From assembly GCA_902796465.1 (NCBI GenBank), contig CADBPK010000107.1, forward strand, positions 1-12,260: a stretch of 12,260 bases of DNA, written 5' to 3'. Below, piece by piece: positions 5,568 to 12,260 of this stretch (its first letter is position 1; each line of letters opens with the position of its first letter). Source of the stretch: an uncultured Erysipelotrichaceae bacterium (lineage in GTDB: Bacteria > Bacillota_I > Bacilli_A > Erysipelotrichales > Erysipelotrichaceae). The position numbers and the translations under genes are program-made. Under the pieces are notes generated by a model. It was not told where the DNA came from, ran no database searches, and saw nothing but the letters and a program-made list of their open reading frames with translations.

Positions 5568-6692
5568 ATGAAAAACTCTAAAAAATTTCTTGCATCTCTC
5601 CTGGCTCTGACATTACTCGCCGGTTGCAGCGGCGGAAATGCAGCGCCGGAAGGCGGCTCTGAGGGTGGCAGCACCGAAGAAGGAATCAAGATCGCAGTCC
5701 TGCTTCCGTTCACGGGTGACCAGTCTTACTTTGACACACTGGCTACAGCAGCCAAAGAAGTTGATGCAGAAGACAACGGCATCAGCGTAAAGATTATTGA
5801 GGTCGATCCGGGAGGATCCGCAGATGAATCTCTCTGGATGAATGCATTCGATGATGTTTGTGAAGACGGTGAATACGACCTGGTCGTTTCCGGCAACAAC
5901 ACATATGAAGGCTTCCTCTACAAAGCTTGTGAAAAGTATCCGGACCAGATGTTCTACAACTTCGACTACTCCGCATTACCGGAGAGCGGCGTACCGGCTA
6001 ACTGCTACTGCGTTAACTGGGCTCTCGATGATCTGGGATATGTTGTAGGTACATTATCCGCTGAAATGACAAAGACAGGAACAGTTGGTGTCGTTGTTGG
6101 TATGGACAACCAGGCTATGAACCAGTTCATCTCCGGTTATGTTCAGGTACTCGCTGACAAGGGCGTTAAGTATGTTGTCTCCTATCCGGGTTCATTCACA
6201 GACACAGACTTAGGTAAAGAAGTTACAAACGCTATGATCGACAAAGGCGCTGACGTTATCTGGCAGGTTGCCGGCGGCTTAGGAAACGGCGTTATCGAAG
6301 CTTGCTCACAGCATGACGATGTATGGTGCATCGGCGTTGACCAGGACCAGTACTTACAGTTCGCAGAGACAAAGCCGGAATGGGCAAACACAATTCTGAC
6401 ATCTGCTCTGAAGAACACGAACGTTGCGTTCAAGGCTGTATGCGGCATGGTTAAAGACGGCACATACAAAGACAAACTCGGAAAAGCTGAAGCCTGGGGT
6501 ATTGCACTCAATGGTGTAGGCCTTGCTGAAAATGATTACTATATGGCTAACACAACGGAAGAAGTCAGAGCAAAAGTAGCTGATACTCTTGCTAAAGTTG
6601 CTTCCGGTGAAGTAGAAGTCAAAGATACACTCGAAATGGCTGACTACGACAAGGAATGGCCGGAATTATTGAACGCTAACAGAGTTGAATAA
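5568..6692 (+). CDS. BMP/PnrA-family nucleoside-binding lipoprotein of an ABC importer
   Basis: A 374-residue extracytoplasmic lipoprotein that captures a nucleoside and delivers it to the downstream ABC permease; it is comparable to NupN (YufN) of Bacillus and PnrA of Treponema. The N-terminus MKNSKK, a hydrophobic stretch and the lipobox LAGC give lipidated Cys20, followed by a Gly/Ser/Glu-rich linker (about 21-38). The mature two-lobed fold starts with KIAVLLPFTGDQSYFD (41-56); the SGNNTYEG (108-115) and IGVDQDQY (255-262) motifs line the ligand cleft in this family. A GTG three codons earlier is in frame, but the ATG at 5568 sits 8 bases after GGAAGGG and gives a standard signal peptide. 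It is the first gene of the operon, separated from the ATPase gene by a strong stem-loop. The exact ligand (purine or pyrimidine nucleoside) is not predictable. Confidence 0.92.
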   Translation: MKNSKKFLASLLALTLLAGCSGGNAAPEGGSEGGSTEEGIKIAVLLPFTGDQSYFDTLATAAKEVDAEDNGISVKIIEVDPGGSADESLWMNAFDDVCEDGEYDLVVSGNNTYEGFLYKACEKYPDQMFYNFDYSALPESGVPANCYCVNWALDDLGYVVGTLSAEMTKTGTVGVVVGMDNQAMNQFISGYVQVLADKGVKYVVSYPGSFTDTDLGKEVTNAMIDKGADVIWQVAGGLGNGVIEACSQHDDVWCIGVDQDQYLQFAETKPEWANTILTSALKNTNVAFKAVCGMVKDGTYKDKLGKAEAWGIALNGVGLAENDYYMANTTEEVRAKVADTLAKVASGEVEVKDTLEMADYDKEWPELLNANRVE

Positions 6693-6708
6693 TTAATCGA
6701 ATCAAACC

Positions 6709-6752
6709 AGAAAAGTTATGTTCTGCCTTTTTCGGCGGGACATAACTTTTCT
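6709..6752 (+). terminator. Long stem-loop between binding-protein and ATPase genes
   Basis: A 19-bp stem with two G-U pairs (6709-6727 with 6734-6752) closes a TTTTTC loop. There is no T-run after the stem; only CTTTTCT lies within the right arm. This fits an intercistronic structure that stabilises the upstream mRNA or partly terminates, so that more binding protein than membrane complex is made. Full termination seems unlikely because no promoter is seen before the ATPase gene. Confidence 0.7.
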
Positions 6753-6776
6753 ATCATTTAGAAGGGGGAAAAGGAT

Positions 6777-8339
6777 ATGGCGGAAACCATCCTAAAACTT
6801 GAACAGGTCACAAAAGTTTATCCGAATGGAACTGTTGCGAACCGGGACATTAACATGGAATTCGAAAAAGGTGAAATCCATTCCATTGTAGGAGAAAACG
6901 GCGCCGGGAAATCCACACTGATGAAAATGATCTTCGGCATCGAAGCGCCTTCGAGCGGAACGATCACCTACAAGGGACAGGAAACACATTTTTCCAGCTC
7001 TATGGATGCGATCAAAGCCGGTATCGGCATGGTGCATCAACATTTTATGCTGATACCTTCTTTCAGTATCGTAGACAATATCATTCTGGGTGACGAACCG
7101 AAGAAGGGTATTTTTATCAATAAAAAAGAAGCGACGAAGAAGACACAGGAATTATCTGACAAATATGGTTTCGAATTGGATGTTACGGCCCTGGTTTCAA
7201 CACTTTCTGTTGCCAAGAGACAGAAAGTTGAAATATTGAAGACATTATATCGTGATGCAGAACTGATCATTCTGGATGAACCGACATCTGTCCTGACGCC
7301 GCAGGAAACGGAACAGTTATTCGTTCAGCTGCGGTCATTCAAGGAACAGGGACATACGATCCTGTTTATTTCCCATAAACTGGAAGAGGTCAAGAAGATC
7401 TCCGACCGGATCTCCGTCATCCGCAACGGTATTTCCAAGGGAACATATCGGAACGATGAACTGACGATGGAACAGCTGACCAGCCTGATCATCGGAAGAG
7501 ACCTTGATAATGACATGGACAAGTACAAGACACATGAGAACTTCGAAAACAAGAAGGCGCTTGTGGTCGATGACCTGTATATGGAAATGAACGGGAAGCC
7601 GGTTCTGAACCATGTATCTTTCGCAGTCAAGAAGGGTGAGATCCTGGGTGTTGCCGGTGTTGAAGGCAACGGACAGGGTGATCTGGTCAACTGCATTACC
7701 GGTCTGGAGAAGACGAAATATACCGGAACGATCACCATCAACGGTACGGAAGCTTCCTCCCTGAGCATCAAGCAGCGCCGTGACCTGAAGATGGCATATA
7801 TTCCGGAAGACAGAATGGGCGACGGCACAGCCGGGAAACTTCCGATCACTGATAATATCATTTCTACCTATTACGAAAGAGAAGATATCAACCATAAGCT
7901 GTTCATGAACCATCCGGCTATTGATCTGGTATCGGACAATCTGATCAGGACATTTGCTGTCAAGACAGATTCCAACAAGACGACAGTCGGTTCCCTCTCC
8001 GGCGGTAATATTCAGAAAGTCGTCGTTGCGAGAGAGTACAATACAAAACCGGAATTCATGATCGCGGAACAGCCGACACACGGCATCGATATCGGAAGTG
8101 CTGAATTCGTGCATCATAAGCTGATCGAGCTCAGAAATGCCGGAGCAGGCATTCTGCTGGTATCAGCGGATCTCAATGAAGTCATTGACCTTGCGGACAG
8201 ACTGATCGTCATGTTTGACGGTGAGATCGCAGGTTACTTCCCGGACGCAAACCATATCGATGAATCCAGTCTCGGTATGTATATGCTCGGTGCCAAGAAA
8301 CAGACAGCGGAGGAGATAGGAGGTGCCTTAAATGACTAA
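6777..8339 (+). CDS. Nucleoside ABC importer ATPase (double ABC domain)
   Basis: A 520-residue cytosolic ATPase with two fused ABC modules, like NupO (YufO) and RbsA, powering import through the two permeases that follow. Module 1 (about 5-245): Walker A GENGAGKST (39-47), Q-loop Gln88, signature LSVAKRQ (143-149), Walker B LIILDEPT (163-170) and switch His200. Module 2 (about 260-505): degenerate Walker A GVEGNGQGDL lacking the Lys and Ser/Thr, signature LSGGNIQK (407-414), and Walker B FMIAEQPTHGID (427-438). Degeneration of the second nucleotide site is usual in this family; the LSVA signature in module 1 is a small deviation from the usual LSVGQ. It is preceded by GAAGGGGG and AAAAGG. Its last 8 bases overlap the first permease gene. 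Confidence 0.95.
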   Translation: MAETILKLEQVTKVYPNGTVANRDINMEFEKGEIHSIVGENGAGKSTLMKMIFGIEAPSSGTITYKGQETHFSSSMDAIKAGIGMVHQHFMLIPSFSIVDNIILGDEPKKGIFINKKEATKKTQELSDKYGFELDVTALVSTLSVAKRQKVEILKTLYRDAELIILDEPTSVLTPQETEQLFVQLRSFKEQGHTILFISHKLEEVKKISDRISVIRNGISKGTYRNDELTMEQLTSLIIGRDLDNDMDKYKTHENFENKKALVVDDLYMEMNGKPVLNHVSFAVKKGEILGVAGVEGNGQGDLVNCITGLEKTKYTGTITINGTEASSLSIKQRRDLKMAYIPEDRMGDGTAGKLPITDNIISTYYEREDINHKLFMNHPAIDLVSDNLIRTFAVKTDSNKTTVGSLSGGNIQKVVVAREYNTKPEFMIAEQPTHGIDIGSAEFVHHKLIELRNAGAGILLVSADLNEVIDLADRLIVMFDGEIAGYFPDANHIDESSLGMYMLGAKKQTAEEIGGALND

Positions 8340-9429
8340 AAAGGAAAAGAAACTGAATCTCTCTATCACCAATCCGAGAGTGTTCGATGCGGTCAAGCTT
8401 CTGTGCGCCCTTCTGATCGCGCTTGTTATCACATTCCTGGTACTCTGCCTGATCAGCAAGAACCCGGTCAAGGCTTTCTTTACGATTCTGACAGGACCGT
8501 TATCCAAGAGAAGATATTTCGGTGCAGTCATCGAAAGCTTCATCCCGTATGCATTCGCAGGTCTCGCGGCAGGTATCCTCTTTAAATCCGGCGCGTTCAA
8601 CCTCGGTGCTGAAGGTATCTATATTATCTCCGGTGTATCGGTCGCGGCAGTAGCCTGCAGTTCCATTACAACAAGCGGCTTCCTGCATCCGATCCTCTGC
8701 GTCCTGGCAGCTGCGGTAACGGGCGGTGTCCTGATGATCATACCTTCCTTCCTGAAGGCAAAATTCGGGACAAATGAAATGGTCGTATCCCTGATGTTAA
8801 ACTCTATCTATCTGGGTATCTCCATGTATCTGATCCGTACATTCCTGCTTACCAAGACGACTTCCACGATCGGCTCAAAAGATTATCTGCCGACAGCGAA
8901 GATCAAATACCTGTATGAACCTCTGCGTATCTCACCGGCCTTTATCCTGCTGATCATTGTGACGATCGTGCTGTATCTGGTCATGTTCAAGACAAAGCTC
9001 GGCTATCAGATGCGTCTGGCGGGAGCCAATCCGAAGTTCGCGGAATACTCCGGTATCTCCGCATTCAAACTCGCGATCATCACAGCCGCGATGGCCGGTG
9101 TCCTGGCCGGAACGGGAAGCGCGATCCAGCTGCTGACACAGAGCTCATTCTATCAGCCCGACAAGACGGCGACCGGAATCGGTTTCTCGGGAATGCTGCT
9201 GGCGATGCTGGGAAGGAACAATCCGATCGGCATTGTCGTGGCTTCGTTCCTGATCAAATATCTCGAACAGGGTGCCAGCGTGCTGTACTTCTCGGATACT
9301 TCCGTACCGTCTGAAATCGTCGCGATCGTAGAAGGTATTATCATTCTTCTGATCTCTTCACAGTACTTCCTGAGAGGATTCAGAGAGAAGATGTTGTTAA
9401 AGGAGGGTTTGAAGAAAGATGCTAAGTAG
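8332..9429 (+). CDS. Nucleoside ABC importer permease, first subunit (NupP-like)
   Basis: A 365-residue polytopic inner-membrane protein of the branched-chain-type permease family (BPD_transp_2), comparable to NupP/YufP. About nine to ten hydrophobic segments are visible, starting near residues 18-42 after a charged N-terminus (MTKKEKK). The family loop GAFNLGAEGIY sits near 89-99, where the conserved N-[LI]-G-x-E-G motif belongs. Its start codon lies within the end of the ATPase gene (ATGACTAA overlap), and a strong AGGAGG (8318-8323) lies 8 bases upstream, so translation is coupled. It should pair with the second permease to form the channel. Confidence 0.93.
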   Translation: MTKKEKKLNLSITNPRVFDAVKLLCALLIALVITFLVLCLISKNPVKAFFTILTGPLSKRRYFGAVIESFIPYAFAGLAAGILFKSGAFNLGAEGIYIISGVSVAAVACSSITTSGFLHPILCVLAAAVTGGVLMIIPSFLKAKFGTNEMVVSLMLNSIYLGISMYLIRTFLLTKTTSTIGSKDYLPTAKIKYLYEPLRISPAFILLIIVTIVLYLVMFKTKLGYQMRLAGANPKFAEYSGISAFKLAIITAAMAGVLAGTGSAIQLLTQSSFYQPDKTATGIGFSGMLLAMLGRNNPIGIVVASFLIKYLEQGASVLYFSDTSVPSEIVAIVEGIIILLISSQYFLRGFREKMLLKEGLKKDAK

Positions 9430-10357
9430 TATATTTTCATCATTGTTCACAATGAATTTTCTCCTGACGGCGATCCGTCTTGCTACTCCGATCCTGTTCG
9501 CAAGTATTGCGGCATTCATTACAGCCAGCGCGGGCATCGTAAATATCGCGGTCGAATCCATTATGACATTCGGCGCCCTCGCAGGTATTCTCGGCAGTTA
9601 CGCTACCGGCAGCGCATGGCTCGGCCTCATGATCGGCCTTGTAGTCGGTGTCGGCGTAGCCCTGCTGATCGCGTTCTTCTCCATGAAGCTTGGTGCGGAC
9701 CCGATCCTGATCGGTATTGCGCTGAATACATTCGCGGACTCACTGGCGATCTTCTTCCTGTACCTGGTTACGGGTGAAAAAGGAACCAGTGCTTCCCTGC
9801 ATACGCCTACGCTGTCCAAAGTGACCATACCGTTCATAGAGAAGATCCCGTTCTTCGGAAAGATATTATCCGGCCAGTATGTACTGACATATGTGTGCTG
9901 GATATTGCTGATCATACTGTTCATCATGCTGTATAAGACACCTCTGGGAATGCGTCTGAGAGCCTGCGGTCTCAATTCCGACGCGGCTAAAACAGCCGGT
10001 ATCAATGTACGCAGGATCCAGATCTTCTCACTGATCCTCTCCGGTTTCTTCGCAGCACTCGGCGGCATGTATCTGTCCCTGAACTCCATCCATCTCTTCT
10101 CCAAGGGCATGGTATCCGGCCAGGGCTGGATGGGTATCGCGGCGAACGGTATCTCCGGCGGACGTTACGGAACACTGCTGCTGTCAGCGTTCATCTTCGC
10201 GGTATTCCGTGCGTTCTCCATTATCTTCTCACAGTCAACGATCTTCCCGGTCGACCTGGTCGGCGCGGTTCCGTACTTTGCGGTATTCTTCTTCGTAACA
10301 ATCTCATCGATCCTGAACTATCTCCGCATCAAACGCGGTAATGTTGAGGAAAAATAA
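9419..10357 (+). CDS. Nucleoside ABC importer permease, second subunit (NupQ-like)
   Basis: A 312-residue polytopic membrane protein of the same permease family, comparable to NupQ/YufQ. About eight hydrophobic segments are visible. The family loop appears as GIVNIAVESIM (about 39-49), a drifted form of the usual NIGLEGMM, while the first permease keeps the classical form. The length is typical. It starts 11 bases inside the preceding permease gene; AAAGGAGGG lies about 11 bases before the ATG. Its stop overlaps the hydrolase start by one base (TAATG). Confidence 0.93.
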   Translation: MLSSIFSSLFTMNFLLTAIRLATPILFASIAAFITASAGIVNIAVESIMTFGALAGILGSYATGSAWLGLMIGLVVGVGVALLIAFFSMKLGADPILIGIALNTFADSLAIFFLYLVTGEKGTSASLHTPTLSKVTIPFIEKIPFFGKILSGQYVLTYVCWILLIILFIMLYKTPLGMRLRACGLNSDAAKTAGINVRRIQIFSLILSGFFAALGGMYLSLNSIHLFSKGMVSGQGWMGIAANGISGGRYGTLLLSAFIFAVFRAFSIIFSQSTIFPVDLVGAVPYFAVFFFVTISSILNYLRIKRGNVEEK

Positions 10358-11286
10358 TGCGTAAGATCATCATTGATACAGATCCCGGCCACGATGACGC
10401 GATTGCCATCATGACGGCACTGGCAAATAATGATCAGATCGAAATACTGGGCATTACCACAGTAGCCGGCAACCAGACGCTGGATAAAGTCACTGACAAT
10501 ATCCTGAGACTGGAGGAAGTGCTGAATGTGGATATCCCGGTTGCCAGGGGATTTGACAGGCCATTGGTAAAGCCTCTCGATGTGCAGCCGCAGGCGCACG
10601 GAGAGTCGGGTATTGACGGATATGATTTCCCGGAAACTGACAAGAAGGCCATCGATATGCACGCGGTGGAATTCATGAAGGAAACTGTGGAAAAAGAAGA
10701 TAAGATAACGCTTGTCGCGATCGGTCCCCTGACCAATGTTGCTGTATTCCTCAGAATGTATCCGCATCTGATCAGTAAGATCGACAGCGTCGTGATCATG
10801 GGCGGTTCCGTATATGCCGGCAATATTCTCCGCCGGGCGGAATTCAATATCTACCATGATCCGGAAGCGGCCAAGATCGTATTTGGCTCCGGTGCGAAAG
10901 TTGTCATGTGCGGCCTGGAAGTCTGCTATTCGGCAAGTATCCTGTTCACGGAAATCGAAGAATTCAAGGGACAGGGAAAGATCTCCGATATGTTCTACGG
11001 ACTCATGAAGTTCTACAGCGGCTATGCGATCCGCAAAGGCTGGGACAGAACGGCGATCTTCGATGCCACAACGATCATCTGGCTCCTGCATCCCGAGTAT
11101 TTCGAAGTGAAGGAAATGGCCGTGGATGTGGAACTGAACGGCAAACATACACAGGGCATGACGGTATGTGACGAAGTCTGGCACGGAGACATCGTACCGG
11201 CAACGGTACTGCTTTCCGCAGACAGGGAAAAATACGTACAGGTCATCAGGGACGCCATCCATACGCTGGATGAACGCGCTGCCTGA
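10357..11286 (+). CDS. Nucleoside hydrolase (IU-NH / Rih family)
   Basis: A 309-residue cytosolic enzyme that would split the N-glycosidic bond of nucleosides to base and ribose. The calcium-binding N-terminus IIIDTDPGHDD (Asp7, Asp9, Asp13, Asp14) is diagnostic. IGPLTN (122-127), the AEFNIYHDPEAA core (161-172) and a C-terminal calcium-ligand Asp236 complete the site. In the well-studied members this last Asp follows a His (HDP); here the sequence reads AIFDATT, so the aligned residue appears to be Phe235. The substrate range (purine, pyrimidine or both) is therefore uncertain. It is the last gene of the operon, joined to the permease gene by a 1-base overlap, with GAGG 7-8 bases upstream. 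This places cleavage directly downstream of uptake. A good intrinsic terminator follows. Confidence 0.93.
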   Translation: MRKIIIDTDPGHDDAIAIMTALANNDQIEILGITTVAGNQTLDKVTDNILRLEEVLNVDIPVARGFDRPLVKPLDVQPQAHGESGIDGYDFPETDKKAIDMHAVEFMKETVEKEDKITLVAIGPLTNVAVFLRMYPHLISKIDSVVIMGGSVYAGNILRRAEFNIYHDPEAAKIVFGSGAKVVMCGLEVCYSASILFTEIEEFKGQGKISDMFYGLMKFYSGYAIRKGWDRTAIFDATTIIWLLHPEYFEVKEMAVDVELNGKHTQGMTVCDEVWHGDIVPATVLLSADREKYVQVIRDAIHTLDERAA

Positions 11287-11300
11287 ATACAGACAAACAG

Positions 11301-11325
11301 GGAACCGGCATTGCCGGTTCCTTTT
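11301..11325 (+). terminator. Intrinsic terminator of the nucleoside operon
   Basis: GGAACCGGC and GCCGGTTCC form a GC-rich 9-bp stem with a 3-nt loop, followed by TTTT then CGGTTT. It begins 14 bases after the hydrolase stop codon. Confidence 0.88.
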
Positions 11326-11388
11326 CGGTTTATCCTGTGGATTTTGAGTGGAAATTTGGAATCAGATACAGTATGAGATCGTGAAAAC

Positions 11389-11403
11389 TGTTTTCAGAAA
11401 AAA
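11389..11403. promoter_or_regulatory. Weak CodY-box-like sequence upstream of pyrG
   Basis: The core TTTTCAGAAAA matches the centre of the CodY consensus AATTTTCWGAAAATT, giving 11 of 15 positions; the four outer bases differ. It lies about 25 bases before the pyrG -35. It may be chance in an A/T-rich stretch. Confidence 0.25.
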
Positions 11404-11421
11404 TTTGAGAAAGCGTTAAAA

Positions 11422-11439
11422 ATACTGTTGACACAGTAT
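11422..11439. promoter_or_regulatory. ATACTGT/ACAGTAT dyad over the pyrG -35
   Basis: ATACTGT (11422-11428) and ACAGTAT (11433-11439) form a perfect 7-bp inverted repeat with a TGAC centre, enclosing the TTGACA -35 element. The ACAGTAT half-site recurs at 11368-11374 as part of ACAGTATGA, and ATACTGA occurs at 11452-11458 across the -10. The arrangement looks like an operator for an unidentified regulator. Confidence 0.5.
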
Positions 11440-11456
11440 GATCACGGTTCTATACT
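11428..11456 (+). promoter_or_regulatory. pyrG promoter
   Basis: TTGACA (11428-11433) and TATACT (11451-11456) are separated by 17 bp, a near-consensus housekeeping promoter. The start is expected near 11462-11463, giving a leader of about 125 nt. The predicted first bases are not the GGGC reported for CTP-sensing pyrG leaders. Confidence 0.85.
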
Positions 11457-11473
11457 GATAAAGTATTTTTGAG

Positions 11474-11489
11474 TTGTACGGCCGTACAA
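11474..11489. repeat. Perfect 16-bp palindrome in the pyrG leader
   Basis: TTGTACGGCCGTACAA is its own reverse complement. It begins about 11 bases after the predicted transcription start. As DNA it could be an operator; as RNA it would form a 6-bp stem with a GGCC loop. Confidence 0.6.
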
Positions 11490-11496
11490 AATGATA

Positions 11497-12260
<764 letters not shown>

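Noticed and set aside
7335-8117. Open frame of 260 codons antisense to the ABC ATPase gene
   Set aside because: It is a shadow of the ATPase coding frame; no motifs and no ribosome binding site context support it.
6777-8339. Missing Walker A lysine in the second ABC module as a sign of decay
   Set aside because: Degenerate second nucleotide sites are normal in the RbsA/NupO-type fused ATPases; the gene is full length and in an intact operon.
10318-11262. Long open frame (314 codons) on the minus strand opposite the nucleoside hydrolase gene
   Set aside because: It lies entirely antisense to a clear, conserved gene, has low-complexity Asp/His/Arg-rich composition typical of mirrored codons, and has no family motifs.
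11336-11344. DnaA-box-like TGTGGATTT
   Set aside because: It is a single copy with two mismatches to the consensus and has no other boxes nearby, so there is no sign of a replication origin.
11408-11421. CcpA cre-like sequence AGAAAGCGTTAAAA upstream of pyrG
   Set aside because: It has two mismatches at conserved outer positions of the cre consensus and lies in an A-rich tract; not convincing.

Overview
The window reads as a stretch of a Bacillota (Firmicutes) chromosome. The evidence is near-consensus TTGACA/TATAAT-type promoters, strong AGGAGG-like ribosome binding sites, many short intrinsic terminators, a BMP-type lipoprotein nucleoside importer in the Bacillus nupNOPQ gene order, and a CTP synthase gene with a leader terminator. 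GC content looks mid-range. A member of the Erysipelotrichia or a related gut lineage is possible, but that is a guess. There are no tRNA or rRNA genes, CRISPR arrays, insertion sequences or phage genes. All genes are intact except the last, pyrG, which the window edge cuts.

Layout. Bases 1-70 hold two back-to-back terminators: one for a gene that ends left of the window, and one for a minus-strand HAD phosphatase (71-838). A divergent DJ-1/PfpI-family gene follows (952-1461). It converges on a minus-strand group read from right to left: adenosine deaminase (3437-4459), a Gfo/Idh/MocA oxidoreductase (2412-3395), and a GNAT acetyltransferase whose N-terminal part looks barstar-like (1509-2408). 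A terminator hairpin sits between the deaminase and the oxidoreductase, and a bidirectional terminator closes the group. An alpha/beta hydrolase (4524-5333) diverges from the deaminase. The 64-bp gap between them contains an exact match to the PerR-box consensus.

The centre of the window is a nucleoside uptake and cleavage operon on the plus strand. It encodes a BMP/PnrA-like lipoprotein (5568-6692), a double-domain ABC ATPase (6777-8339), two inner-membrane permeases (8332-9429 and 9419-10357) and a nucleoside hydrolase (10357-11286). The last four genes overlap by 8, 11 and 1 bases, so they should be co-translated. A 19-bp stem-loop separates the binding-protein gene from the rest. The promoter is overlapped by a perfect 21-bp palindrome, a likely repressor operator. 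Imported nucleosides would be split to base and ribose by the hydrolase, and the nearby deaminase would convert adenosine to inosine.

The right end holds pyrG (CTP synthase) behind a strong promoter and a leader of about 125 nt. That region contains several dyads and ends in a complete intrinsic terminator just before the ribosome binding site, which points to attenuation control.

The items most worth a second look are the exact PerR-type box, the barstar-like/GNAT fusion, the operator palindrome on the nucleoside operon, the pyrG leader and its dyads, and the Glu-to-Asp change at the catalytic position of the adenosine deaminase. I do not see an obviously new multi-gene system such as a defence island.
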